Counted from the stretch's first letter, positions 45,421-56,118 are shown. The stretch: 64,000 bases of DNA from Prorocentrum cordatum (GCA_963575745.1 CAUYUJ010000969.1:127954-191953); one strand, 5' to 3'. The notes: generated by a model from the sequence alone, not told the origin. Numbers and translations: made by a program.

Positions 45421-46118
45421 GCCCCTGCCTCCTGTCCTCCGCCCCCACCCTCCCCTCGCCCCATCCCCTGGCGCTCCCGCCCTCTTTCTCCTCCTGGTCC
45501 TTTCTCCTCGATCCATCTCCCCCTCACATTCCTTTCCCTCGCTGTCAGCGATGATATTCGACCGCTTGCGGGTGCAACTTCAGTCGTGCAGGAACTTGTC
45601 AAACACTGACCGCCTCCTCCTGACCTATTTATCCCTAGTGCCTTGGTGCGCGGTTCCGTCCATCGTCTCCAATCTTCCCTTCCTCGTTGTACGCACCTGC
45701 GTCTGTGCGCTGCTTATGATGCATTGCAAGATGATGATGATGATGATGCTGCTGCTGCTGCTGTTGCTGATGATGATGATGATGATGATGATGTTGCTGA
45801 TGCCGGTTTCTCGCCTCCCCGTTTCTACTTACACTACGGCCCAGTTTCTACTTACACTACGGCCCAGTCGTCTCACAAATGCCAACCAACGAATTAGAAA
45901 TCCCAGCCGCGATAAGAAGATACACGTGATCACCGACTGTGCAGTATAATTATACCATGGCGGATATGGTGGATTAAGGGTGCGAGGCTAGTTCAACTAG
46001 CACGGAGCAGCCCGCTGGCCACGATTGCCACAAAACAACACCACATCGCACATTCTGTGTAGATTATAAGATGCGGAAACCAAAGCTGCGCGCAAAAAAA
46101 ATCAAGCGCAAAAAAAAA
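45421..46118. other. no gene recognised; short repeats
   Basis: Contains a (GAT)/(GCT) run at 45730-45795 and a 22-bp direct duplication (CAGTTTCTACTTACACTACG, then GC) at 45842 after a first copy at about 45819. Confidence 0.5.
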
Positions 46119-46136
46119 TCAGAAAACGTTTTCTGA
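46119..46136. other. perfect 18-bp palindrome in an A-rich tract
   Basis: TCAGAAAACGTTTTCTGA, within a run of A8-A9 tracts about 80 bases upstream of the next coding-like region. Confidence 0.85.
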
Positions 46137-46210
46137 AAAAACGCACGCCCAGAAAATTTCATTTTTTCTTAAAAAAAAAGACCTCTGGGAAGGAGCGGCT
46201 TCGCCAGATT

Positions 46211-46660
46211 GTGCGCACCAGCGATAGGCAGCTGCACTTCGGCGATTACTGGCAGAGCAGGCCGCGGGCGGGGGGCCCTCCTCGGGAGCCAGCGGCGACG
46301 GCCAGGGCTCGCGATCAGCATCGGGCGCTGCTCCTCCAGCACCTGCGGGCGTACGCGGACCCGATCCCAGACGCCGCAGAGTTCATCGCGGGAATCCCTT
46401 CCAAGAACGCCGGGCGCTGGGGCGTCAACGAGGATGTCGTGAAGGCCATCGCCAGCAGGAAGGTCCACTACATGCATTTGCTGACCCACCAGATGGAGCA
46501 CGACCGTCTGCTCTTCTGCGAGGAGTGGCCGGACCTCAGCCCAGCCTCTGGCGGGTGGTGGGTGCTCCAGGAAGAGGACTGGCTGCAGCTGAAGCAGGAA
46601 TGGCGGGGGTTGTCTCCAGCGATGCGAAAGCCCAGTCGACCCCCAGCAACGCCCTCTCCG
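46211..46660 (+). CDS. hypothetical protein exon with hairpin repeat
   Basis: The plus frame is coding-like from before 46211 (DRQLHFGDYWQSRPRAGG, then ALLLQHLRAYADPIPDAAEF, EDVVKAIASRKVHYMHLL, MEHDRLLFCEEWPDL). It carries the 16-nt hairpin repeat at 46540 as Pro-Ala-Ser-Gly-Gly and ends near PAMRK before a G-rich low-complexity stretch (46675-46790) that is probably an intron. The true start and the splice sites are not resolved. No family recognised. Confidence 0.5.
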
Positions 46661-47671
46661 CCCATCCCCGCTTCCCCCCGCGCGGGAGGGGGGGGGGTCG
46701 GCGAACGAGGAGGGAGAGGACGAGGAGGGGGGAGGGGAGGGGAGAGGGGGCCAGGGCGAGGAGGGGGAGTGGGGAGAGGGCGGCACCGACGGAGACACCC
46801 GTCGCCTCGATTGAGGACTTCCCCGGCGTGCGCGACACGCGCGACTACGTCAAGCACATTTTGACGCTGCACGATGGCGAGGCCAGGCTTGTGCGCACAG
46901 AGTGGAAGCCCTTCCCAGCCTCTGGCGGGAGCATCCTTCAACCTGCCTACTGGCATTACCAATTCGCGCGCAGCTGGGCGACTTATTCGTGGCTCTCCTC
47001 ACGCAAAGGGCACTTGACCAACGAAGACTTGGAGTTGATCATGACACAGGACGGCGGCGAGACTGGCTTGATGAGGTAGAACCCAGCCTCTGGCGGGAAC
47101 TGGCAGATCCGCACTGGCCAATTCATCACGCTGGCCGAACTCTTCTGGTTCGGGAAAGACTGGTGCTCATGCTACGATATCTACCGCGCTTACCTGAGCC
47201 TGCCTGTCTGGATCCAGAAGCGCAAGCATCCTGTCTCGCAGAATGCGCCGGGAACCAAGAGGCGCAACGCGAAAGCGTTTCACTACCAGGAGACCGGTAT
47301 GCACGGTTTGCCCACGGCGCCTTGGAAACGCGGGCGGCGGTGAGCACGTGCCCTTGGCGCCTTCGGTGCCGATCCCAGCCTCTGGCGGGAATAGTCTCGC
47401 GCCCAGCTCCGGTGCCCGTGTCAGTTTTGGCGGAAGTGCAGATTCCGCGCCCAGCTCTGGCGCCCGTGTCAGTTTTGGCGAGAGCGCAGATTCCGCGCCC
47501 GAGCGACGCCGAAAAACGTTTGAAATGAGCTTCCCTCGTCGTCGTCGTCGTCGTCCTCCCCTCCGCCTCCCTGCTGCATTATTCCTCAGTCCCCCCCCCC
47601 TGCTCCCGATGCTTACTTATCTTTCTCCCTCGTGAGGGCCAGGGCGCAGCGAAACCCAGCCTCTGGCGGGA
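46540..47671 (+). repeat. 16-nt hairpin repeat, group 1 (five copies)
   Basis: Sequence CCCAGCCTCTGGCGGGA at 46540 (last base T), 46914, 47082, 47374 and 47655. It folds as CCC-(bulged A)-GCC, TCT triloop, GGC-GGG. All copies have the same orientation, spaced 168-374 bp. Confidence 0.9.
46798..47343 (+). pseudogene. hypothetical protein exon(s) interrupted by one TAG
   Basis: One frame encodes PVASIEDFPGVRDTRDYV, WKPFPASGGSILQPAYWHYQ and GHLTNEDLELIMTQDGG. It meets TAG at 47077, then continues NPASGGNWQIRTGQFITLAE and FGKDWCSCYDIYRAYLSLPV to a TGA at 47341. Hairpin repeats at 46914 and 47082 lie in frame. The TAG could be removed if a mini-intron starts at the GT at 47076, so decay is not certain. 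A related 48-bp repeat (GCCCAGCTC.GG.GCCCGTG) follows at 47401 and 47449. Confidence 0.45.
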
Positions 47672-47794
47672 TGGAGGCTCGACGTCCGGGGAATGCCCCG
47701 GGCAACCAGAACAGGACTGCCTGCCCCGTCCTCCGGGGGACTTCGCTCCTGCGTCGCTATCCCGTCCTCTGCCTGCCCCCGGCTCTACTTGTCC

Positions 47795-47950
47795 CCCTGG
47801 AGCCTCTTGGGGGTTCCTGGGGCCTCCTGGGGCTTCCTGAGGCTTCCCAGGAACTCCAGGGGCCTCCCGGGGCCTCCTGCGGCCTCCTGGGGCCGCCCGG
47901 GACCTCCTGCGCCCTCCTGCGGCCTCCTGCGGCCTCCGGGGCTTTCCTGG
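47795..47950 (+). repeat. GGGGCCTCCTGCGGCC minisatellite
   Basis: Short units GGCCTCCTGGGGC; another member of the GGCCTC-TTGGGG family. Confidence 0.75.
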
Positions 47951-48007
47951 TAAGAACAACGCAGGACACGTGACAAAACAAGGTATACCGAACCAAAAAA
48001 AACAAAC

Positions 48008-48738
48008 TCAAAGTAGATCACACCCGCCCAAAAGTAGATGAGACCCGCCCAAAAGTAGGTCAGACCACACGCAAGGAGACCATACCCCGTGGAAAAGTAG
48101 ATCAGACCCCGCCCAAATGTAGATCAGACCACCCGCAAGGAGACCGCACCCCGTCCAAAAGTACACCAGACCCGCCCAAAAGTAGACCAGACCACCCAAA
48201 AGTAGACCAGACCCCGTGGAAAAGTAGATCAGACCCCGCCCAAAAGTAGACCAGACCCCGCCCAAAAGTAGATCAGACCCCGCCCAAAAGTAGATCAGAC
48301 CGCCCGCAAGGAGACGTGACCCCACCCACAAGTAGATCATACCCCGCCCAGAAGTAGATCAGACCTCCCACAAGGAGACCAGACCCCGCCCAAAAGTAGA
48401 TCAACCCCCAGCCAAAAGAAGATCGGCCCCTGTCCCCAAGTAGCGCAGACCCGCCCAAATGTAGACCAGACCCCACCCCAAAGTAGATCCAGCCCCGCCC
48501 ACAAGTAGATCAGACCAGCCGCAAGGAGACCAGACCCCGTCCCAAAGGAGACCAGACCCCGCCCAAAAATAAATCAGACCTCCCACATGTGCACCAGACG
48601 CCGCCCAGAAGTGTACCAGCCCCACCCCAGAGGAAATCATACCGCCCATTATGAGGCCAGATATCGTCCCAAAGTAGACCAGTTACCGCCCAGTAGGGCA
48701 GATTAAATACACCCAAAGAAAGCACCTGCCCCCGCCCA
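48008..48738 (+). repeat. 22-bp tandem repeat, about 33 copies
   Basis: Consensus GTAGATCAGACCCCGCCCAA, then AA, with ACCAG, TCCCAC and GCAAGGAGACC variants. Ends about 160 bases before the gene starting at 48917. Trp/Gly/Leu-rich minus frames across it are artefacts. Confidence 0.95.
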
Positions 48739-48916
48739 TAATTGTACTACACTGCTCTTCGCAGCATGCAACAAACGCTTGACGCCCCTCTCACTATCCG
48801 ATTGTGCGTAGCTGCGTGGGCTCGAGCGCGCACTGGTCCAGCCCGCGCTCTTCGTGCGGGCTATCGGCCGCGCGGGGTGACGGAGCGCTCCGCGCGCTCT
48901 CGCAGCCTCTGGCGCG

Positions 48917-49846
48917 ATGGGGCTCCGTTGCAAGACGTGCCTTGAGCGCGCCAGAGATGATGGGAGCTGCAAAAACCCGAAGTGCACAGCATACCGCGCT
49001 CCAGTGCCGAGAGGGCAGCACTGGAAAATTGCCCGGTTGAGTGGTGCCTTGGGCAAAGCGGCCGACAAAGTAGGCGCATACGTCGCCGGCGGGTTCATCC
49101 TCACTTTGCTACACAGACATGACATACGTGTCGGCGTAGCGAGCGGCGAGTATCTTCGGGCCGCAGCCTCTGGCGCGACTGCAGTGCGCTTGGAGCTTTT
49201 AGCGGTGGTCTATCTGTGCTACTGGCGGCGGTCGACGAGCTCACTTCTTGGACACTTGTCAAAGGCATTATCCCGTTTTCAGCACGCGGAGTCCACAGAG
49301 CGAGCTGAAATGTTACAGGTCGCGTGGACTTCGATGGAAGCGGACATGAAGGGGCGCCAGGTTCTCGGATACCGTGACGAGCACAAGGTTGAGTTAATGC
49401 GCCGCGATGAGAGGAGCAAGCTCGGGAACGCAGCCTCTGGCGCGACTTTTGCGTATCATCCATTCATGAACCCGGCAAGTCGCCGCACTGGTGGACAGGA
49501 GTTCGCGCTGTTGCTGCCTGATGTGCGGGATGGCAACCTCCGGGCAGCTTGCGAGGACCTCGCCAAGGTGTTCCACGTGAAACCCACGTTCAGGGACGCG
49601 GAGAGCGCCCTGAGGAAGCACGAGATAAAGCTTTGGGCCGGGGCCCACGCCAAATACAATCGAATCAGGCGGTACGGGTGCTGCAAATGCACCCCGCCAG
49701 CGGGCTCCCGACCGCGCGTCGGGCCCAAGTGGAGCCCGGCAAGGGTTTCCTTTGTCCCTCTTCTGCGTCGTGCCCCCCCCGCCCCATGTGGCCCCTCTCC
49801 CTCCCCCTCGCGTGTCCTCTTCCTCCTCGTTCGCTGCCCGCGTTGA
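48917..49846 (+). CDS. hypothetical zinc-ribbon-like protein, exon 1
   Basis: ATG 48917 overlaps the last base of a hairpin repeat. The N-terminus has a CxxC pair set, RCKTCLERARDDGSCKNPKC, likely binding zinc. Then GGFILTLLHRHDIRVGVASG, a basic helical region (SSLLGHLSKALSRFQHAEST), FALLLPDVRDGNLRAACEDL and HEIKLWAGAHAKYNRIRRYG. Two hairpin repeats are read through in frame as AASGAT. The last ~50 codons (after about 49690) are Pro/Arg/Ser low complexity and C-runs, so the exon probably ends near 49690. The next coding stretch (50200-51152) may be the second exon of the same gene. No family recognised. Confidence 0.55.
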   Translation: MGLRCKTCLERARDDGSCKNPKCTAYRAPVPRGQHWKIARLSGALGKAADKVGAYVAGGFILTLLHRHDIRVGVASGEYLRAAASGATAVRLELLAVVYLCYWRRSTSSLLGHLSKALSRFQHAESTERAEMLQVAWTSMEADMKGRQVLGYRDEHKVELMRRDERSKLGNAASGATFAYHPFMNPASRRTGGQEFALLLPDVRDGNLRAACEDLAKVFHVKPTFRDAESALRKHEIKLWAGAHAKYNRIRRYGCCKCTPPAGSRPRVGPKWSPARVSFVPLLRRAPPAPCGPSPSPSRVLFLLVRCPR

Positions 49847-50199
49847 CCCTCCCCCCCCCTCCCTCTCCCTCGGTCAAAAGGATCACGCAGGGCCGCCGCC
49901 CGCCCGCGCGCGGCACCTGCAGCTGCTTCCGGAACAGGGCTTCGTTTTTGATTCTCTTCTGGGAACCGTAGCGGAACATAGCCACCCGAACAGATACACC
50001 CGCGGCCCCGCGTCAGACGCGGGCCGCGCGGGCAGGTCGGCCCAATCCTTAGGGGGGGCGCCAGATATGAGATATTTGGGCGCGCTTGGCCCCGTCTTCC
50101 GTCTGCTGCGTGCCCCCGACGCAGTAATCCGGTAATCCTGTAGTCCCCCCCTCGCCCTCCCCCGCAAAGCGGATTGTTGTATTCCTGTCGTGTTCCCAA

Positions 50200-51152
50200 G
50201 GTTCATACGGTGGTTGTTCAAGGCGGAGGGCCTGGACGTGCCTGTCGACGAGGAAGATTGGCCCCTGCTCGCTGGCATGGGGTCCGGGGCCGAAGAGGGT
50301 TTGGACGACGCGGGAATTGATTCCTACGAATCGGCTGAGGTGGCCCGCGCAGCCTTGGCCGCTGTACTCGCAGCCCCTGGCGCGACGTCTCCGCAAGATG
50401 GCGTTGGTGCACCTCCCGAGTATATTTACGGACTCGACGACTTGGTTTGCTTCCTGTGCTTGTCCACAAACAAAGAAGCTGTTGCCCGCAAGGTGTTACC
50501 GCCGCCAGCGCTCCCGGTGTCCGTCGTTGAGGATTTGGGGATGGCTGCCCCCGTCGCAGCCTCTGGCGCGACAGCGTGCCCTGGCGAGACTCGTTGTTAT
50601 GCGAGAATCACAACGAAAGCCACCGCGAAGCCAGCCATCGTCTCCATCTTGGCGTGGGTGTTCCAAGACATTTTGCGATGGGTGCGCGCGCCCGCCGCGG
50701 GGGCACTGTGTCAATGTTGCCGAGCTTGGCACGCTGGAGGCTTATTTCTGGCTTGCGCGCTGTCTGAGAGGAGGCGGTGCGTCGCAGACTCTGTCGCGAG
50801 CATCTTGTCCTTCGATGCGAAACCCGCCCAGGCATTGCTTCAAGCAGGGGCTTCGAGGAGTGATATTCTCCGCGCCTGGGCGCGCGCGTGGGACTTGCTC
50901 GACGGGCTCCCCCCGCGTGCCTGTTTGGGCTTCGACGAACGATTGTTGTCCATGGCACTAGTCCGCATGGGCGTCAAGGAACACTTTCGGGGTGACGCGA
51001 AGGACGCGGTTGCCCAGATGTTCTTGGACGCAGGCGGGGAGCATTCGCTTGCGAGGGAAGCGTCGTTCGCAGAGGTGGAGAAAGGGCAGCTTGCAGAGAT
51101 CGAGTGCCATGTGTTGATGTTGGCGCACAGCGATTCTGGCCTCTGGCGATAA
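50200..51152 (+). CDS. hypothetical protein (probable exon 2 of the 48917 gene)
   Basis: Coding-like from an AG|G junction at about 50199 to the stop at 51150-51152, about 317 residues. Features: RFIRWLFKAEGLDVPVDEED, an acidic stretch, YIYGLDDLVCFLCLSTNKEA, a Cys-containing segment ALCQCCRAWHAGGLFLACAL, then helical GDAKDAVAQMFLDAGGEH. Two hairpin repeats occur in frame and one lies just after the stop. No start Met fits the conserved beginning, consistent with an internal exon. Function unknown. Confidence 0.55.
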
Positions 51153-51171
51153 TTCGCAGCCTCTGGCGCGA

Positions 51172-51600
51172 ACCAGCATGGGGGGCGGCCGTTGGGGCGG
51201 CTGCTGGGGGGCGATCAGCATTGCCTGATCATGTCTGCTGCAATTGCGCGGGCTCGAGCAGCGGCGGCATGTGTAGGGCCGCTTTCAAGAGCTGGGCGTC
51301 GGCAAACGCAGCGCATGCTCGAACCTGCCAGGGAAAACTGAACCCGGTCAGTTTCTCACAGTGCTTGTTTCTTGCGTCGCACTTCTGCTGGATACGTTTA
51401 TCGGAGACGGAGCGAGAAGCCATTTCTGCTATTATTATTACAACTATCACCACCACAATTACTACTAGTAGTACAATTGTTTCCGCTTCGCGAATCCCCG
51501 CCAGTCCATTCAGAAGCCCTTCCCATGAGAGCTGACGGGCAATGGAAAAAAGAAACACATATAGTGAAACAGAGCGGACAAGGAGAGGAGGGGGAGGAGG
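51172..51600. other. no gene recognised
   Basis: Contains an (AAC)/(ATT) trinucleotide-like run near 51430-51480. Frames are short. Confidence 0.4.
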
Positions 51601-52440
51601 GTGTCGAGCCATCTTGGAGGCTATCTTGGAACACAGGAGGCTTTCTTGGAGCTATGGGGCACTTTTGGGGGTCTCAGGGATCTCTCGGCCCTCTTTTGGG
51701 GCATCTTGGGGCCCCCTTGGGGCTCTATGGGTCCTCTTGGGGCTCTTTTGGGGCATCTTGGGGCCCTCTTGGGTTTTTTTTTGTTGTTTGGGGGGGGGTC
51801 CTGGGGTCCTCTCGGGGCTCTTTTGGGGCATCTTGGGGCCCTCTTGGGGCTCTTTAGGGGTCTTGGGGCCCTCTTGGGGCTCTTTTGGGGCGTCTTGGGG
51901 CGGCGCTCCTGGGGCTTCCTTGGGGCTCTCTTGGGCCTCTCTTGGGGCCTTCTTGGGGGCTATGGAGCGCCTCCTGGGGCCACCTTGGAGGCCATCGATC
52001 AAAAAAGGAGGGGGGTCCCCGATTTGTCTCCCCCCTTGGGGGGCCACCGGAATCGCATCTTGGGGCGCTCTTGGGGCCCTCTTGGGCCGCTCTTGGGCGC
52101 TCTTGGGGCCGTCTGAGGGCCTCTTGGGCCGCTCTTGGAGCTCTCTTGGGCCATATTGGCGCCATCTTGAGGCCTCAAAAGCGCAGCGGAGGCGACAGGG
52201 CGAGAAGGCAAACATCATTGATTTTCTTCAGGTGTTTGAAGGAAATTGCTTTCTCGGGGAGGTCCTGACGGGTCTCCAAAAGCACCTGGGACCGTCTTGT
52301 GGTCCTCTTGGGGCCTCTTGGAGGCATGTTGTTAGCTATCTTGGGCCATGTTGGGCTGTCTCGACCGATATTGAAGGCCATCTTGGGCTCTCTGAGGCCC
52401 TCTTGGGGCCATCTTGGGCCGAAAAGGACCCCCTGACACA
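51600..52440 (+). repeat. TCTTGGGGCC minisatellite, largest array
   Basis: About 50 units of variable length (typically GGGGCCCTCTTGGGGCTCTT) with a T8 interruption at about 51774. Trp/Gly/Leu-rich plus and Arg/Pro/Gln-rich minus frames are artefacts. Confidence 0.9.
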
Positions 52441-52814
52441 TCGCGACCGCCCCCGTCCAAGTCCAGGGGAGGGGGTATGGGAGAGGGGTAAACCCCTCCC
52501 GAAGGGGAAAAGGGGGTTTTGGAAGAGGGAATAAAGATCTCGTTAGACCGCCTGTCGCCCAAAGGGATGGCGGGATTTCGAGTCCCAGCATTACTATCAT
52601 GATTATTGTTTCTGCTATCAAATTTCACTGATCAAATGGTGACGCTATTGGCGTTTATACGATCACAAATGCATCCCCTACACCTCTATCGTCCGCGCCG
52701 CTACTGCGATTGCAGCTACTACAATTATTACGGCGGCGACGGCGACGGTGACGGCGACGACGACGGCGGCGCCGATGCTTATTGTGATGATTTTGGCCTT
52801 GGTGGACCGGTCAG

Positions 52815-53316
52815 ATCATCACCTACGGCATCGTGAACAGCACGTGCGAGAAGAGCAGGCGTTGGCAGCGGCAGCAGGTTGCGGCGCTGCTGAGCGAGAC
52901 GGCAGTCGCGAAGCTGGAGCCCGACATCAGCCGCTACAGCACTGCGATCAGCGCCTGCGAGAATGTGCAGTGACAGACAGCTCTGGCTCGGTTCAGCGAG
53001 AAGTTGGGAGCGAAGCTGGAGCCCAACCTCATCACCCACGGCACTGTGAACAGCGCCTGCGAGAAGGTGCGGCCTCGGCAGCGGCCGCAGGCTGCGACGC
53101 TGCTGAGCGAGATGCTCGCGTGGAAGCTCGAGCCCGCCATGGTCAACCACGCGCGCGAGAAAGGCCGGCAGTGGCAGCTGGCCATGGCGATGCTCAGCGC
53201 CATGTTGGTGGCGACGTCGGAGGTCAGGCTCACGTCCGAGAAGGGTTGGCCGTGGCAGCCTTCCCTGGCGCTGCTCAGCGAGATGGCGGTGACGCTGGAG
53301 CCCAGACTCATCAGCA
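52815..53316 (+). pseudogene. PPR-repeat gene, duplicated block 1 (stop and frameshift)
   Basis: The frame encodes pentatricopeptide repeats of the dinoflagellate type: ITYGIVNSTCEKSRRWQRQQ, AALLSETAVAKLEPDI, ISACENVQ, ITHGTVNSACEKVRPRQRPQ, ATLLSEMLAWKLEPAM. An in-frame TGA at 52971 sits where block 2 has TGG (Trp), so the block is interrupted. A frame change follows before block 2, which lies 605 bp downstream. PPR proteins bind organellar RNA. No transit peptide or start was found, so this is a decayed or partial copy. Confidence 0.75.
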
Positions 53317-53321
53317 CCTAC

Positions 53322-53990
53322 GCACAGGGAACAGCGCGTGCGAGAAGACCAGGCGTTGGCAGTGGCAGCCAGCAGCGGCGCTGCTGAGCAAAATTGTGGT
53401 CGCGATGCTGGAGCCCAACATCATCACGTACAGCATCGTGAACAGCACGCGCGAGAAGAGCAGACGTTGGCAGTGGAAGCAGGCTGCGGCGCTGCTGAGC
53501 GAGACGGCAGTCGCGGAGCTGGAGCCCGACATCAGCCGCTGCAGCACTGTGATCAGCGCCTGCGAGAAGGTGCAGTGGCAGACAGCTCTGGCTCGTCTCA
53601 GCGAGAAGTTGGGGGCGAAGCTGGAGCCCACCAACATCATCTACGGCACTGTGAACAGCGCCTGCGAGAAGATGCGGCCTCGGCAGCGGCAGCGGGCTGC
53701 GACGCTGCTGAGCGAGATGCTCGCGTGGAAGCTCGAGCCCGCCATGATCAACCACGCGCGCGAGAAGGGCCGGCAGTGGCAACTGGCCACGGCGATGCCC
53801 AGCGCGATGTCGGCGGCGACGTTGGAGGTCAGGGTCACGTCCGAGAAGGGCTGGCCGCGGCAGCCATCCCTGGCGCTGCTCAACGAGATGCCGGTGGCGC
53901 TGGGGCCCAACCTCACATGCGAGACGGGCGGGCAGCGGCAGCCGGCCCCGGCGATGCATCAGACCAAGCGGCCCCCTCTGACGACGATGA
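53322..53990 (+). CDS. PPR-repeat protein, duplicated block 2 (partial)
   Basis: A second copy of the same block in another frame, without stops: NSACEKTRRWQWQPAAALLS, NIITYSIVNSTREKSRRWQW, VISACEKVQWQTALARLSEK, IIYGTVNSACEKMRPRQRQR, then two degenerate repeats (HAREKGRQWQLATAM, TSEKGWPRQPSLALLNEM). The frame stays open to 54214, but after about 53990 it is Arg/Pro-rich and not PPR. Likely an RNA-binding protein fragment. Lacks a start. Confidence 0.65.
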
Positions 53991-54119
53991 CTTGTAGACC
54001 GCGCGCGCGTGACGGGGCAGTCACTGTCGCCCCGCGCCGCGCGCCCCTGGGGCCCCCGTCTCGCCGCCCTGAGACGGAGGCGCGGTGCCGCGCGAGGAAC
54101 AGCGCACTGTCGTTAGTCC

Positions 54120-54655
54120 GCGCTGACCGTCGACGCATCAGAGCAGACGCCCACTGGGCACCCCTGAGGGCAGCCGACCGCAGCCGACCTCTCCAAGTGG
54201 TGCAGGTCCCTTAGGCCTGCAGAGCTCACCGCGGTTGTGCCTTTGTTTCTCCAGCTGAAACTGGGCCCGTTAGGCCAGGAAGGAACGCGGTTCGATATTA
54301 TCGCTCTTCTCACTTAAAACAGGGCCCGCTAGGCCAATGGTTTCTCACTGCGTTGGCGCCGCCGACGACCGCCCATCCGAACCTGCCCCGACGTTTCCGA
54401 CTAGACGCCCACCTGGCACCCCGGGAGGCAGCCGAACCTGCCCCGACGCACCTGACCAGACGCCAGCAGCCGACTGCAGCTATCCCCCCATGTGGCGCAG
54501 GCCCCCAGGCCTGCCGGACTCGCCGTGGTTGCGCCTCTGATTCTTCAGTTAAAACAGGGCCCGTTAAGCCACGAAGGGGCGCTGTTCGATATGATCGCTC
54601 TTCCCACTGGAAATTAGGCCCGTTAGGCCAGAGGTTTCACACTCCCGTTCTTAGA
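54120..54655 (+). repeat. two-copy tandem duplication of about 290 bp
   Basis: Shared blocks: AGACGCCCAC.TGGCACCCC (54146, 54402), GTGG.GCAGG.CC.TAGGCCTGC, AGGGCCCGTTA.GCCA and GTTCGATAT.ATCGCTCTTC (54290, 54584). Diverged by roughly a quarter. No coding signal. Confidence 0.7.
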
Positions 54656-54659
54656 CAGC

Positions 54660-55200
54660 ATGCAGTGGTCGTTTGCCACCCTTGGTTTGGACTTCCGACA
54701 TCGCGCACGCACGGTGGCTTGGGCGGGGGCCTCCGGCGGCGGCCCCCGCTCGTATCACCCTAGACGCGACTCCCACAGCGCTCGCTGTGGCCGACGTCCG
54801 ACTTGCAGGCAGTGCTCCCCCGAGCATCCAAGAGCTCCTAGATCCAAGCTCTCACCTAAAGTAAGTGATGGAAGAGATGCAGCAACATTTAGGAGAAACA
54901 TGATCTCTTAAACGTGAGGCACGCGTGTAGCCTATGCGCAATGCATGGTCGCGAGGTGGTGCATGAGCATATCTTGAGACATATGTTCGCATACGACTCT
55001 TGCCAGCGTGGGCCCGCGGTGGCCGCGCGGTTCGCCCAGGGCTATAGCCACGGGTTGCGCCCATGTGCGGTGGCCGCGTATGCGCGGCGGCCATCGTGTG
55101 CATGCGTCGAGGGCGATGGCCCAGGTTGCACCCCATGGGTCGCGCTAAGCGCGCGCTATGCATCGAACCACGTGAGTTTTATTCCACAAACAGCGCTTGA
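54660..55200. other. no gene recognised
   Basis: Balanced to GC-rich sequence with GCGGTGGCCGCG repeats (55016, 55065). Frames are short. Confidence 0.4.
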
Positions 55201-55204
55201 GTGC

Positions 55205-55370
55205 AATTCGCCAAGGTATCGCGGCGTTGGCCGCCGTGGTGCCATCGTGCCCCCCCCCCCCCCGCGCGGGCGGGTTGGCCGAAGTTTCGCAGCGTTGGCA
55301 ATTAATCGTTCGTGCGCCCCCCCCCCCCGTACGTGTTGATTGGCCGAGATGTCGCCACATTGTTTTACAT
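55205..55370 (+). repeat. ~65-bp repeat with C14 tracts, three copies
   Basis: Units share TTGGCCGA..T.TCGC..CGTTGG and end in a run of about 14 C (55249-55263, 55317-55328). Confidence 0.7.
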
Positions 55371-55639
55371 GGTTCGACCTAATGTGAACCAGGTTGAACG
55401 TCTTGTATCCAACGCATGTAACACGCAGTTGAACATCAAATGGTGGCGCGATGGTTGCTAGCTCTGGTGTTCATGCAATTGTTGGCCTCTGGTACTTTAA
55501 GCAATGGGTGGGATATCCATCGAAGGTCGTCGCGCTTGCCAGTATGATTATTCTGGTATTTCAGACACGCAATGGGGCGGCACCTCCGCTAACCCACCAA
55601 CACCGAATGCGCTTCGTGGGCGCCCCCCGTCTGGGGTGG

Positions 55640-55905
55640 TGGTGGTAGTGTCGGTGGCGGCGGTGGTGGTCGCAGTAATGGTGGTTGTGGTTATGGTGGT
55701 GGCGGTGGTGGTGGTGGAGGTGGCGATGGTGGTGGCGGTGGCGGTGGTGGTGGTGGCGGTGGTGGTGGCGGTGGTGAAGTGTGCGTGGTGGGGGTAGGTG
55801 GGTGGTGCGTGGTGAGTGGTGAGTGGTGGGTGCGTGGTGGTGGTGGCGGTGGTGTTGGTGGTGGTGGCGTTGGGTAGAGGTGGTGGTGGCGGAGGCGGTG
55901 GCGGC
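55640..55905 (+). repeat. (GGT)n/(GGC) array
   Basis: GGTGGTGGC repeat with GTGGTGAGTGG patches. Val-only and Thr/His frames are artefacts. Confidence 0.95.
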
Positions 55906-56065
55906 ATTGGCCATTGCTGCGCCATCGCCCCTCTATAGGCGTGTAGACGTCGGTGCGCCACCTTGTTCGATTGCGGACCGTGCGTCTTCTCGCAAACGAA
56001 ACATCAGCCTCCCTCGCCCTCGTCCTCTCGCGTATACGACCGTGCGCGGTGAATCGGTGGCCCCC

Positions 56066-56069
56066 ATGG

Positions 56070-56118
<49 letters not shown>

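Larger units (their letters stand above)
48901..51171 (+). repeat. 16-nt hairpin repeat, group 2 (six copies)
   Basis: Sequence CGCAGCCTCTGGCGCGA at 48901, 49162, 49429, 50369 (one mismatch), 50555 and 51155. It folds as CGC-(A)-GCC, TCT, GGC-GCG. Relative to group 1 the second base pair is switched from C-G to G-C, keeping pairing. Four copies are read in frame as Ala-Ala-Ser-Gly-Ala-Thr or Ala-Pro-Gly-Ala-Thr. A half copy is at 51137. Confidence 0.9.

Noticed and set aside
46540-51171. CRISPR-like reading of the regularly spaced 17-mers
   Set aside because: Spacing is 168-940 bp, intervening sequence is coding, and the host is a eukaryote; a dispersed exonic hairpin explains it better.
52560-52600. 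GGATTTCGAGTCCC as a tRNA T-arm-like motif
   Set aside because: No accompanying acceptor, D or anticodon arms at proper spacing.
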